From contig NZ_PISP01000001.1 in NCBI RefSeq assembly GCF_002834295.1, positions 372,001 through 436,000 of the forward strand: a stretch of DNA of 64,000 bases. The letters run 5' to 3'. Position 1 is the first letter of the stretch. Each line of letters starts with the position of its first letter. Shown one piece after another: positions 36,239-45,348 of this stretch. The notes beneath the pieces are model-generated. The model was not told the origin of the DNA. It made no database searches and saw nothing but the letters and a program-made list of their open reading frames with translations. The position numbers and the translations under genes are program-made. The DNA comes from Rhodohalobacter barkolensis (GTDB lineage: Bacteria > Bacteroidota > Rhodothermia > Balneolales > Balneolaceae).

Positions 36239-36898
36239 TTAGTCGATCAGATAGAGTAATGGAAAGAGGAAAATCCAGATGATATCCACGAGGTGCCAGT
36301 ATAATCCGGTGATTTCTACAGGTGTGTAGTATCCTTCGTGAAACACATTCTTTTTCGCCTTGATAACCAGCCAGATCATAAGCGCGATACCAATGGTTAC
36401 GTGAACCCCGTGAAGACCGGTCATCATGTAGTAGATACTAAAAAAGATATTCGCTTTTTCGTGCTCCAATCCATCATATGTGTAATAACTTCCGGGTGCA
36501 ATTCCCTTATAAAGCTTCTCAGAGTACTCAAAGTATTTAATCACCATAAAGGTTAAAGCTAATCCAATGGTAATATATAGGTTGATGATCAATCCCTTGA
36601 TCTGATTCAGCTGGGCTGAACGAATGGCCATGGCTACCGTGAGTGAGCTACCGATAAGCACCAGTGTATTCACACCGCCCCAAAAAGCATTCAGTTGAGT
36701 GGATGCCTCAAGGTAGAGTTCGGGATACCAGGCACGATAGGCGATATATGCGGCAAAAAGTCCTCCAAACATGAGAACTTCAGTCACAATAAATACCCAC
36801 ATTCCCATTTTTGCGGATTCGAACTGTTGATCACTGTCAACAAAGTGGTGTTGAACGTGATCAAGCCTTTTTTCTTCAATAGCAGAAGTTGATGACAT
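36239..36898 (-). CDS. ctaE: Cytochrome c oxidase subunit III
   Basis: This 219-residue, mostly hydrophobic protein has WVFIVTEVLMFGGLFAAYIAYR near the start, with the conserved Glu of subunit III. YMMTGLHGVHVTIGI and TGLYWHLVDIIWIFLFPLLYL lie near the end. Seven helices would include two in the N-terminal part. It supports proton uptake and subunit I stability in the caa3 oxidase. Start and stop are 19-20 bp from its neighbours ctaD and COX4. Confidence 0.93.
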   Translation of the reverse strand: MSSTSAIEEKRLDHVQHHFVDSDQQFESAKMGMWVFIVTEVLMFGGLFAAYIAYRAWYPELYLEASTQLNAFWGGVNTLVLIGSSLTVAMAIRSAQLNQIKGLIINLYITIGLALTFMVIKYFEYSEKLYKGIAPGSYYTYDGLEHEKANIFFSIYYMMTGLHGVHVTIGIALMIWLVIKAKKNVFHEGYYTPVEITGLYWHLVDIIWIFLFPLLYLID

Positions 36899-36917
36899 GA
36901 TTTCTTTTTCCTTTGAT

Positions 36918-38663
36918 TTACACTTTATCTTGTACTGATGATTCCGGTACGTTCACCGTTTCTTCTGCGTGGTGCCCGTTGTGTGAAGATGCAACTCCCA
37001 ACTGGAATTCCGACATCGGTTTATGATAGTCGTAAGGTCCGTTAATTATTACCGGTACATGTTCAAAGTTATGCAGCGGCGGTGGAGATGCTGTTTGCCA
37101 TTCGAGAGCCCGGCTTCCCCAAGGGTTAGATCCGGCTCGTTTCCCCTTAAAAAGGGAATGAATGAGGTAGAAAGCAATAATCAGGAAACCAACCCCCATG
37201 ATGTAAGCACCTATTGTAGATGTTTGATGGAATGGTTGAAACTGCTCAATGTAGTTGAAGTATCTTCGTGGCATTCCCTGAGATCCCATGATAAACTGCG
37301 GAAGGAATGTCATGTTAAATCCAATAAAGATAAATCCAGCAGCTATTCGTGCCCAAATTTCACTGTACATCTTTCCGAACATCTTAGGCCACCAGTAGTG
37401 AATACCTCCGAGAAAAGCCATCACCATACCGCCAACCATCACGTAATGAAAGTGAGCAACTACATAGTAGGTATCGTGCAGGTGAATATCTACGGAAAGA
37501 GCGCCGAGCATGATTCCGGTAAATCCACCGATGGTGAACAGGAACAGGAAGATCATGATATATAGCATAGGAGCCTTTAAATCGATCGAACCTTTGTACA
37601 TCGTGGCCAGCCAGTTAAAAATCTTAATTCCGGTTGGAATACCTACCATAAAGGTTAAGAATGAGAATACCATGTTGGCCAATGATGACTGACCTGCTGT
37701 AAACATGTGGTGGCCCCAAACAAGGAACCCTATAAATGCAATTGCCAGAGAAGAGAGTGCAATCGCCCAATACCCAAATATAATTTTCTTGGAAAAGGTA
37801 GAGATTACTTCAGAGACAATTCCAAAGCCGGGTACAATCATAATATATACGGCAGGGTGGGAGTAGAACCAGAAAAAGTGCTGATATAGCACGGGATCAC
37901 CTCCCATATTAGGATCAAAAATACCTATACCCAATGCTCTCTCCATAGCGAGAAGAAGAAGTGTAATTGCAAGTACAGGTGTTGCTAAAATCTGAATAAT
38001 GGATGTTGCATAAAGTGCCCAGAGGTTTAGTGGGAGTTTAGCCCAGGTGATGCCCGGTGAGCGCATTTTATGAATCGTAACAATGAAGTTTACACCCGTT
38101 AATATGGAGGAAAAACCGAGAATAAATATCCCAAGGGTCATCAATAACACATTACCGCTTGTTGTAGCACTGTAAGGCGTATAGAATGTCCATCCGGTAT
38201 CAACACCGCCTGTCAATATAGCGGTAAGTGTAAATAGTGCACCGATTACGTAGATATAGAAACTTGCAAGGTTCAGGCGAGGGAAAGCCACGTCTTTTGC
38301 TCCAAGCTGAAGGGGTAAGACAAAGTTACCCAGAACGGTTGGAACGGATGGAACCAGAAAAAAGAAAATCATGATGGCGCCATGCAATGTAAATACCTGA
38401 TTGTACATGTCGGCATCAAGGAAGTTTCGGGCAGGTGTCCAGAGTTCGGTTCTAAGAACCAAAGCCAGAATTCCTCCTACAAGGAAAAACAAGGCAATCG
38501 AAGCCAGGTACATCAGACCAATCTTTTTATGGTCTACTGTTGTTAACCAGGCCCAAAGTCCTTTTTCTTCGTTGAGATAATGTTTTTCAGGATTTTCATC
38601 CGGCTTATAACGCCGGACCTGTATTTTTTTGTAAGTCGTATTGGATGCTTCGGATGTAGCCAT
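36918..38663 (-). CDS. ctaD: Cytochrome c oxidase subunit I, A2-type
   Basis: This 581-residue, 12-helix subunit binds low-spin haem, haem a3 and CuB and reduces oxygen. CuB/haem ligands are seen in [17 protein letters not shown] near 262-278, [10 protein letters not shown] near 313-322 and [15 protein letters not shown] near 398-412. The motif reads YSHP, where A1-type oxidases have Glu in GHPEV. YS in place of Glu defines the A2 type, known from Rhodothermus caa3 oxidase. The first 40 residues are polar and cytoplasmic. It lies directly after ctaC (3 bp) in the operon. Confidence 0.96.
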   Translation of the reverse strand: MATSEASNTTYKKIQVRRYKPDENPEKHYLNEEKGLWAWLTTVDHKKIGLMYLASIALFFLVGGILALVLRTELWTPARNFLDADMYNQVFTLHGAIMIFFFLVPSVPTVLGNFVLPLQLGAKDVAFPRLNLASFYIYVIGALFTLTAILTGGVDTGWTFYTPYSATTSGNVLLMTLGIFILGFSSILTGVNFIVTIHKMRSPGITWAKLPLNLWALYATSIIQILATPVLAITLLLLAMERALGIGIFDPNMGGDPVLYQHFFWFYSHPAVYIMIVPGFGIVSEVISTFSKKIIFGYWAIALSSLAIAFIGFLVWGHHMFTAGQSSLANMVFSFLTFMVGIPTGIKIFNWLATMYKGSIDLKAPMLYIMIFLFLFTIGGFTGIMLGALSVDIHLHDTYYVVAHFHYVMVGGMVMAFLGGIHYWWPKMFGKMYSEIWARIAAGFIFIGFNMTFLPQFIMGSQGMPRRYFNYIEQFQPFHQTSTIGAYIMGVGFLIIAFYLIHSLFKGKRAGSNPWGSRALEWQTASPPPLHNFEHVPVIINGPYDYHKPMSEFQLGVASSHNGHHAEETVNVPESSVQDKV

Positions 38664-38666
38664 GAT

Positions 38667-39608
38667 CTATTGTAAGGTTTTTATATACTCAATGATTGCA
38701 TCAATCTGTCGGTCGTCGAGAGTACCTGCATAAGAAGGCATAACTCCCTGGAAACCTTCGTGTACTTTCGCATTTGGCTCCAGGATACTTTCACGAACAT
38801 AGTTTTCATCAAACTCTACTGTTTCGCCGTTTTCGAGAGGTACTTCAGATCCCCACGCTCCCTGAAAGGATGGACCTGTAAGTCTGGATCCGTCTGTGGA
38901 GTGGCAGGTAGCACATGCATTACGCTCAATAAGCATTTCACCTCTTTCTGCAGGTGACATATCTTCATCATCTCCGCCACCCGATTCCAGCCATGTTTGA
39001 AAATCTTCTTCAGAATGAACAATTGTAGTTGCAAGCATATTTGAGTGAGATGTTCCGCAATACTCAGTACAGAATATTACAGATTCACCCTCTTCAGTGG
39101 CTTCAAACCATACAGAGGTATAACGATTGGGTAGTACGTCTTTTTTTACTCTGTAATCCGGAATATAAAAGGAGTGTAGTACATCGTCTGAACTCATAAC
39201 CAGTTTCACCGGCCTGTCTACAGGAACATGCAGTTCGTTAACACTTACGGTGCCATCATCGTAATGGAATTCCCAAAGCCAGCTTTTACCTACAACTCGG
39301 ATTTCGTAGGCATCAGAAGGAGGGGTGATATTTTTCACATAGGTGCTATAACCCCATCCAAATACAATGATCACCAAAATTAGCGGTATAACCGACCACG
39401 TAATCTCGAGCTTGTTGTTATGAGAAATAACCGGTGTAATATCATCTTCAGATTTTCTCCTGTATTTCCAGGCAAAGAGTATTATTGCAACGGTTATTCC
39501 AAAGAGAAGAATAAAGCTGGTAACATTGATGAAGTAGAACAATGCATCTGTTTCGCCGGCCATCGTACTTTTTGCCGGGGGAAGCATATATTCAATAAGT
39601 CTATTCAT
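38667..39608 (-). CDS. ctaC: Cytochrome c oxidase subunit II fused to cytochrome c (caa3 type)
   Basis: This 313-residue protein has two transmembrane helices (about 26-47 and 70-90) and a CuA cupredoxin domain with a His in VLHSFYIPDYRVKKDVLP and CTEYCGTSHSNM near 180-191. The C-terminal class I cytochrome c carries CATCH near 232-236 and a late Met in MPSYAG. The fused haem makes it caa3, able to accept electrons directly from alternative complex III. The cytochrome domain closely resembles the second cytochrome domain of ActE at 42209-43195. Its start overlaps the SCO gene end by 8 bp. Confidence 0.95.
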   Translation of the reverse strand: MNRLIEYMLPPAKSTMAGETDALFYFINVTSFILLFGITVAIILFAWKYRRKSEDDITPVISHNNKLEITWSVIPLILVIIVFGWGYSTYVKNITPPSDAYEIRVVGKSWLWEFHYDDGTVSVNELHVPVDRPVKLVMSSDDVLHSFYIPDYRVKKDVLPNRYTSVWFEATEEGESVIFCTEYCGTSHSNMLATTIVHSEEDFQTWLESGGGDDEDMSPAERGEMLIERNACATCHSTDGSRLTGPSFQGAWGSEVPLENGETVEFDENYVRESILEPNAKVHEGFQGVMPSYAGTLDDRQIDAIIEYIKTLQ

Positions 39609-40443
39609 TTTCAGTAGTTATTTTTGAGGATTGTGTAGAACGGCGTTCGCGCCTCCAAAAAATTCCAAGAAATATACCCAGAATAATCACGGTAGCCAAG
39701 CCACCAAGTTTCATAATATTCATCGCAACCGGTACATAACTTTGCGATGACGGATCGTAAGTAAAACAGTATAAAACGACTTGATCGATGGCTGAACCGA
39801 TTTTTCCGTCTGCAGATTCATGGAGTGCATTTCGCAAATCCAATTCTCTGAACGTAGCTCCATATAGATACCGGGTAATTTTACCTTCAGGGCTCAAAAG
39901 CATGATACTTGCCAGATGAAGATACTCACCTGTTTCTTCATCATACTTATACTTGAAGCCAATCGATTCTGTCAGAGCTTCAATATTTTGTTGATTACCT
40001 GTTAAAAAATGCCATCCTTCATCAGCGTTAGGCCTGTCGAGTGATTCTAAATAAGATCTTTTGTTTTGAGCAGCCAAATCGGGTCCTTCTTCCGGATCTA
40101 TACTAAATGAAATAATGGTGTAGTCATCACCGGGCGACCACACAAGCTGATCAACAACTTTATATACAGCATCGAGTACCAAACTGCAAAGAGTAGGGCA
40201 CTCATAATAAAGAGGATTTAAAAGAACAGGTTTTCCACTTTCTAGGAGATCACCCAATCGAACTGAATCGCCTTCAGAGTTGGCAAATTTAAGATCAAGA
40301 GGAATATTATCTCCGAGTTTTTCATCAACACCAATGTCTTCGAGTATTTGCGGTTTTGATTGATTTAACTGAGCAGATACTGAGCCGGCTGAAAAAATGA
40401 AAAACACTGAAACCCAAATTGCGATTCTCAGTGTGTACTTCAT
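39601..40443 (-). CDS. SCO1/SenC family copper chaperone
   Basis: This 280-residue thioredoxin-like protein helps build the CuA site of the adjacent subunit II. It has an N-terminal signal (hydrophobic 6-24, ending VSAQ) and the copper-binding cysteines in YYECPTLCSLV near 77-87, with a likely His ligand in YLHLASIML near 168-176. A C-terminal transmembrane helix near 242-262 and a basic tail anchor it in the membrane, an arrangement seen in SCO proteins of this operon type. It overlaps ctaC by 8 bp. Confidence 0.9.
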   Translation of the reverse strand: MKYTLRIAIWVSVFFIFSAGSVSAQLNQSKPQILEDIGVDEKLGDNIPLDLKFANSEGDSVRLGDLLESGKPVLLNPLYYECPTLCSLVLDAVYKVVDQLVWSPGDDYTIISFSIDPEEGPDLAAQNKRSYLESLDRPNADEGWHFLTGNQQNIEALTESIGFKYKYDEETGEYLHLASIMLLSPEGKITRYLYGATFRELDLRNALHESADGKIGSAIDQVVLYCFTYDPSSQSYVPVAMNIMKLGGLATVIILGIFLGIFWRRERRSTQSSKITTENE

Positions 40444-40452
40444 AAAGATTGA

Positions 40453-40959
40453 TTAATTACTTTCATTCACTATTTCTGAAATAGCCTGATCTATCGGTAT
40501 GCGATAAATTCCTTCTTCCGAATCAACAACACCGTAACTGTTTAGCGTTTCGGCTTCTCGTTGCTGAATTTCCTCAATATTGTAAAACTGGCTTTCTTCG
40601 GATGTTCTGTCTGCTACGTTAGACGTAGTGTAACTGTGTACATAGAAAACAGAAACAATGATGAGTAGAACCACTGCAGATCCAAAAGCACTCCAGAACA
40701 CAATTCTTTGATAATTCGGAGTATCGAAGGAAGCACCGTAAGTGACTGATTTATCATAGTCGTCAGTAACTTCAATAGATACGCTATCGTCATCATTAAC
40801 GTCAGTAACGCCTGTTTCGCGCATCCAATTCCGTATTTCTTCAACAGAAATACCATGTTCTTCTGCAAGCTCTTGCAGCTTACTTTCTTGGCCGGATGCA
40901 GCTTTTAAAGCGATGGCCGCTTTTTCTTCTTTAGTGAAATTTTTTGAGCTGTTACTCAT
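40453..40959 (-). CDS. Small membrane protein with transposase-like HTH N-terminus, in the act-cta operon
   Basis: About 168 residues, started at the ATG at 40957-40959 because a longer frame would need TTG. The N-terminus FTKEEKAAIALKAASG... LAEEHGISVEEIRNWMRE follows the helix-turn-helix pattern of IS3/IS911-type transposase OrfA proteins. A single transmembrane helix follows near 89-108, then a periplasmic tail ending LNSYGVVDSEEGIYRIPIDQ. That tail resembles the YGxVDxxxGxxRIPIxxAM motif of small proteins next to SCO genes in other oxidase operons. So the tail fits its location, while the HTH head is unexpected. Its function is unknown; it may be a membrane-tethered regulator or an assembly factor. 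Confidence 0.6.
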   Translation of the reverse strand: MSNSSKNFTKEEKAAIALKAASGQESKLQELAEEHGISVEEIRNWMRETGVTDVNDDDSVSIEVTDDYDKSVTYGASFDTPNYQRIVFWSAFGSAVVLLIIVSVFYVHSYTTSNVADRTSEESQFYNIEEIQQREAETLNSYGVVDSEEGIYRIPIDQAISEIVNESN

Positions 40960-40981
40960 AGCTAAAAGCAATTAAAAAAGA

Positions 40982-42181
40982 TTATTGGTGATACTCTTTG
41001 TGTAGCGAGTCCGGTAAATTTGGATCGTGAATCGGAACCATATTATGATTTTTGAATGTCTGAAAGAACATTCCCATAAAAATTCCACCAAGACCAATCA
41101 ACGTAGCAATGTCGAGCCAGCTGATTGCAATTCCATGATGGTGCAGGGTAGGCATTACTATCCAATGTATCTCTACAAAATGCATCACAAGAATTAATAT
41201 CGATGTAACGATCAAAAGTACTTTGTTATGCTTCGACTCTCTGTTCATAAGGAGAATGAAAGGGATTACAAACCTGCCAAACAGGAGCATATAAGTAACG
41301 GCCTCCCAGCTTCCTTCTAATCTATGGTAGTACCAAAGTGTCTCCTCAGGGATGTTAGCGTAGTAAATCAGCAAAAACTGACTAAACGCGATATAGGCAT
41401 AAAATACAGTAAAGCCAAAAAACCAGGCACCCAGATCATATACATGCGCTTTTTGAATAATATCGTTCATTATTCCATTGCGATGCATCCAAAACACCAT
41501 CAAAATGATAAAAGGAAAGAGAGCCTGAAAACTCATTGCAAAATAGTATACTCCGAACATGGTAGAGAACCAGTGAGCATCGAGAGACATAATCCAGTCA
41601 AAGCTTGCAAATGCTATGGTTAATGCAAAGAGCAGGATGCCGGGGGCACTGAACTTTCTAAGCAGTGCTGTTAATCCCCAATCACGGGTGCGATCCATTT
41701 TTATAGATACACTGTGCAGCTTGTAGCCTAAGAAACCCCAGATGCCAAAGTAGATAAACTGACGGATGATGAAGAATGGCTCATTCAAGTAAGGTGTCTT
41801 ACCCGCAAGAATGGGATCATTCATTACATACTCAGTATTAGTCCAGGTATACAGATTGCTCATTCCTAGAAGTATGGGGATGAAGAAGAGACCCCAGATC
41901 CAGAATTTTGAAAAAAGTGATTCCGGAATTCGTCGAATTACCGCACCCCAGGAAGATTTTGTAATATGATGGATCATCACCAATATCAGGGCTGCAAGAG
42001 CGAAACTGGTGAAGAACGTGAAACTTGTCAGATAAGAGAAGAAAAACTGATCTGCGTTTAAAAAGTATCCAACGCCGCTGGCAATAAGGCCAACGATACC
42101 TACTCCGTAAAATGCTTTTGTTGCATCTTTTTGGGCTGGAAATTGAACGGAATCAGCTAATTTTGGACTGTTTGAAGCCAT
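40982..42181 (-). CDS. actF: Alternative complex III subunit F (quinol-binding NrfD-like)
   Basis: This 399-residue integral membrane protein has about ten helices, as expected for ActF, which is related to ActC/NrfD and contributes to the quinol side. Characteristic parts include FAFASFDWIMSLDAHWFSTMFG near 190-210 in two helices and the His-containing HFVEIHWIVMPTLHHHG near 340-356. It follows actE by 27 bp and precedes the HTH-membrane gene by 22 bp. The start ATG at 42179-42181 gives a polar 30-residue N-terminus. Confidence 0.9.
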   Translation of the reverse strand: MASNSPKLADSVQFPAQKDATKAFYGVGIVGLIASGVGYFLNADQFFFSYLTSFTFFTSFALAALILVMIHHITKSSWGAVIRRIPESLFSKFWIWGLFFIPILLGMSNLYTWTNTEYVMNDPILAGKTPYLNEPFFIIRQFIYFGIWGFLGYKLHSVSIKMDRTRDWGLTALLRKFSAPGILLFALTIAFASFDWIMSLDAHWFSTMFGVYYFAMSFQALFPFIILMVFWMHRNGIMNDIIQKAHVYDLGAWFFGFTVFYAYIAFSQFLLIYYANIPEETLWYYHRLEGSWEAVTYMLLFGRFVIPFILLMNRESKHNKVLLIVTSILILVMHFVEIHWIVMPTLHHHGIAISWLDIATLIGLGGIFMGMFFQTFKNHNMVPIHDPNLPDSLHKEYHQ

Positions 42182-42208
42182 GAATTTATTTCTTTTTATC
42201 GCTCAGTG

Positions 42209-43195
42209 TTAATTATCAGAAATTGTTTTTAAGTACTCTATAATGGATTGGATTTCACCATCAGAAAGGTAAGAGTAGGGGGCCATTACATTGTCATAGC
42301 TTTCTACAACCTTAGCACCCGGCTCTATAATAGATTCTCTGATGTACTCTTCATCCGCGACTGTTGATGAACCGTCTGCAAAATTCCTTTCAGCTCCATA
42401 CAATCCTTCAAAACTTGGTCCTACCAACCTTGAACCATCTACTGAGTGGCAGGCGTTACAGGCATTTGCTGTAATGAGCTGCTCTCCACGAGCCGCTGAA
42501 ACTTCTTCTTCGCCGCTTGCTGCAGCACGTTGTTCAGCAAGTTCTTCCTCACGCGCTCTGCGCGCTTCATCTTCCTGCTGTAGTTGTGCTAAATCCACAT
42601 CGTATTGTTCCATTTCAGATTCAGGAACGTTTTGGCTGCGTTGCAGAGCTCTTACATAGGCTACAATTGCCCATCTGTCTTCAACTTTGATCTGTGAAGC
42701 GTAAGCCGGCATGTTTCGAATACCGTTTGCAATGGCTGAGTAAATCTCACCATCCGGCATATTGTAACTGTCTTCTCTGTGGAAAGTGGGAGCAGGTACA
42801 TATCCATATCCGCCGGTCATAATGATACCCTGTCCATTCCCGGTTCCGCCGTGACACATCTGGCAATAAACTTCAAATTTGTCTTTTCCTCTGTAAAGGA
42901 ATGATTCAGTCAAATCAAATGGGATTTCGTTGATATAATCACCGTTTTCATCAACTCCCTCATACAAAGCCGTATCGTGGCGAAGTTGCCCACGGGCTAC
43001 AGTACCTTCAACAGGGGTACGCATTGCCCGACCATCTGCAAAGAATGGATTGGATTCCTGAGCATTAAATCTATCCTGAAAATCCATATTCTGTTGAGGA
43101 TGAATCGGTGGTTTTTCAGATTTTTGACCACGGCATGACATCATCATGACCGAGATCAATAAAAGGGCACATATTCTGGCTGTGTTTAATTTCAT
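42209..43195 (-). CDS. actE: Alternative complex III subunit E, two-domain cytochrome c lipoprotein
   Basis: About 328 residues from the ATG at 43193-43195; the longer frame begins with TTG. A lipobox (VMMMSC) near residue 19 predicts an outer-surface lipoprotein. There are two haem c sites, CQMCH near 113-117 and CNACH near 247-251, separated by a charged, Glu/Ala-rich linker (QQEDEARRAREEELAEQR). The first domain is the expected ActE cytochrome. The second is nearly the same as the cytochrome domain fused to ctaC (shared CHSxDGSRLxGPSFxG). ActE in characterised complexes is described with one haem, so the extra domain is notable. Confidence 0.88.
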   Translation of the reverse strand: MKLNTARICALLLISVMMMSCRGQKSEKPPIHPQQNMDFQDRFNAQESNPFFADGRAMRTPVEGTVARGQLRHDTALYEGVDENGDYINEIPFDLTESFLYRGKDKFEVYCQMCHGGTGNGQGIIMTGGYGYVPAPTFHREDSYNMPDGEIYSAIANGIRNMPAYASQIKVEDRWAIVAYVRALQRSQNVPESEMEQYDVDLAQLQQEDEARRAREEELAEQRAAASGEEEVSAARGEQLITANACNACHSVDGSRLVGPSFEGLYGAERNFADGSSTVADEEYIRESIIEPGAKVVESYDNVMAPYSYLSDGEIQSIIEYLKTISDN

Positions 43196-43323
43196 CTGTC
43201 TGAACAAATTAAAATTTAAATCAGATGCAACAGCTTTACGATTTTGCTGAATGTATATCGTTTTGACTGCTGTAAATTTTAGTTATTTGAAAATTTTATC
43301 TATTTGATACGTAAATAAACGGG

Positions 43324-43875
43324 TTAATTATCGTAAATCTCTTCAATATTGGTGCCACCGGCATCTTTCAGCATACTTTGTACTTTATCTGCATCAAATT
43401 GTGGATCAGCAGCTTCAATACATACAAAAAACCCATCATCCGTAACTTTGGCGAAATTATCTGAATTAAAAAGCGGATGATTGAATTTTGGCAGCCCATT
43501 TAAGAAAAACATTCCAAAAACTGCACCGAAAGCGGATAGAAGCACGGTCAATTCAAAAATTACAGGAATCCATGCCGGGATATTCAGTAATGTTTTACCA
43601 CTGATATTGAGAGGGTAGTCGGCAACCATCATAAAATAGATCATGGCAAATGAACCGATTAACCCGATCAATCCGTGTGAAATTACAATCCATCCCAATT
43701 TGGATTTCGGAAGATTCATAGCCTTATCGATACCGTGAATAGGGAACGGGCTGAATGTATCAAACTTCTTATATCCGTTCTGATTGATCATTTTGGCTGC
43801 GTCAACGAGTTCTTTAGGATTTCTAAACTCGGCGAGTACACCATACATATTATTTTCTACAGTTGATTTACTCAT
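43324..43875 (-). CDS. actD: Alternative complex III subunit D (DUF3341)
   Basis: This is a protein of about 183 residues with the DUF3341 layout: a soluble N-terminus beginning YGVLAEFRNPKELVDAAKMI, two transmembrane helices at about 62-83 and 98-120, and a soluble C-terminus. It stabilises the membrane part of the complex. I prefer ATG at 43873-43875 over the GTG one codon upstream. It begins 4 bp after actC; a 116-128-bp gap to actE is the largest in the act group and might hold an internal promoter, though none was recognised. Confidence 0.9.
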   Translation of the reverse strand: MSKSTVENNMYGVLAEFRNPKELVDAAKMINQNGYKKFDTFSPFPIHGIDKAMNLPKSKLGWIVISHGLIGLIGSFAMIYFMMVADYPLNISGKTLLNIPAWIPVIFELTVLLSAFGAVFGMFFLNGLPKFNHPLFNSDNFAKVTDDGFFVCIEAADPQFDADKVQSMLKDAGGTNIEEIYDN

Positions 43876-43879
43876 CACT

Positions 43880-45316
43880 TTATCCTTTTTGTGCAGAATC
43901 TTTAATAGGTTCCGGAATTTCTACTTTAGGAGGATTGAACTCTCCATTCTCATCATAGTTATGAGGGTCTGCTTGCGGTATTACAGCTTTTATCTCTGCT
44001 ACTGCAACCATTGGCAGGAATCGAAGAAAAAGCAAGAAGAATGTAAAGAACAGTCCAAATGTCCCAACGTAAGTAATTACGTCCCAAAATGTTGGCGAAT
44101 AGTAACCCCAAGACGATGGAAGGAAATCGGTTGATAGTGAGGTTACAGCAATCACAAATCGTTCAAACCACATCCCGATATTCACTACGATCGATATGAA
44201 AAATGTAAAAGCTACATTACGCCGTAATTTCTTAGACCAGAATACCTGAGGAGAGATCACATTACATGTAATCATAATCCAGTAAGCCCAGGCATAGGGT
44301 CCGGTTGCCCGAAGTATAAAAATTGCTTTCTCGTACTCAACACCGCTATACCATGCAATAAAGAATTCCATCAGATAGGCAAAACCGACCATTGAACCGG
44401 TAACCATAATAATGATATTCATTTTCTCGATGTGATCAAGGGTCATAATCTCTTCGAGACCATAAATTTTCCGCACAATGATCATGAGTGTCAATACCAT
44501 CGCAAAACCGGAGAATACCGCACCGGCAACGAAATAAGGTGGAAAAATGGTGGTGTGCCAACCCGGAATGAGGGAAACGGCAAAGTCGAAGGATACAATG
44601 GTGTGTACAGAAAGTACCAGCGGAGTAGCCAGCCCTGCAAGAATCATGTATGATTTTTCATAATTCCACCAATGGCGGTTACTTCCTCTCCAACCGAGGG
44701 CAAAGGTACCGTAAATGGTTTTGCCAAGTTTGCTTTTAATTCTGTCTCTGATTGTGGCAAGGTCAGGAACAAGGCCTACATACCAGAAGAGAAGTGAAAC
44801 GGTAAAATAGGTTGATACGGCAAATACGTCCCAAAGTAGCGGGGAGTTAAAGTTGGGCCACATGGCCATTTGATTGGGCAGTGGGAAAACCCAATAGATG
44901 ACCCAAATTCGACCGACGTGGATGGCAGGGAATATACCCGCACACATTACGGCAAAGATGGTCATTGCCTCCGCAAAACGGTTAATGGCCGTTCTCCAAT
45001 CTTGACGGAACAAGAAAAGTATGGCGGAAATCAGTGTACCGGCGTGACCGATACCGACCCACCATACAAAGTTAATAATAGCCCATCCCCATCCTGCAGG
45101 GGCGTTCAACCCCCAAATTCCGGTTCCTTCCCAAATGAGGTATCCAATGGAAAAAAGAAGAACAAACAGCAGAATATTGGAAATACCGAATGCAATGTAC
45201 CAGCCTTTAGGCGTGGGACGCATATTAATATCGGTAATAAGCGCTGTAAGACTCTTAAAATCGTGATTCCCCTTTACAAGAGCGGGTTCAGTAACGTATT
45301 CGTACGTTTTACTCAT
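43880..45316 (-). CDS. actC: Alternative complex III subunit C (NrfD/PsrC-like)
   Basis: This 478-residue protein has about ten transmembrane helices, including [20 protein letters not shown] near 85-104, whose Gly/His-rich helix is typical of ActC. Later segments are [28 protein letters not shown] and [20 protein letters not shown]. It houses the main quinol-oxidation site next to the ActB iron-sulfur protein. It follows actB by 32 bp. The C-terminal 40 residues are polar and proline-rich. Confidence 0.93.
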   Translation of the reverse strand: MSKTYEYVTEPALVKGNHDFKSLTALITDINMRPTPKGWYIAFGISNILLFVLLFSIGYLIWEGTGIWGLNAPAGWGWAIINFVWWVGIGHAGTLISAILFLFRQDWRTAINRFAEAMTIFAVMCAGIFPAIHVGRIWVIYWVFPLPNQMAMWPNFNSPLLWDVFAVSTYFTVSLLFWYVGLVPDLATIRDRIKSKLGKTIYGTFALGWRGSNRHWWNYEKSYMILAGLATPLVLSVHTIVSFDFAVSLIPGWHTTIFPPYFVAGAVFSGFAMVLTLMIIVRKIYGLEEIMTLDHIEKMNIIIMVTGSMVGFAYLMEFFIAWYSGVEYEKAIFILRATGPYAWAYWIMITCNVISPQVFWSKKLRRNVAFTFFISIVVNIGMWFERFVIAVTSLSTDFLPSSWGYYSPTFWDVITYVGTFGLFFTFFLLFLRFLPMVAVAEIKAVIPQADPHNYDENGEFNPPKVEIPEPIKDSAQKG

Positions 45317-45348
45317 GTTAAATCAGTTGCGATTAAATATCCTGGTTG

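Noticed and set aside
37023-37565. 180-residue open frame antisense to ctaD
   Set aside because: Shadow of a conserved gene; composition rich in His, Ser and Asn with no recognisable domain.
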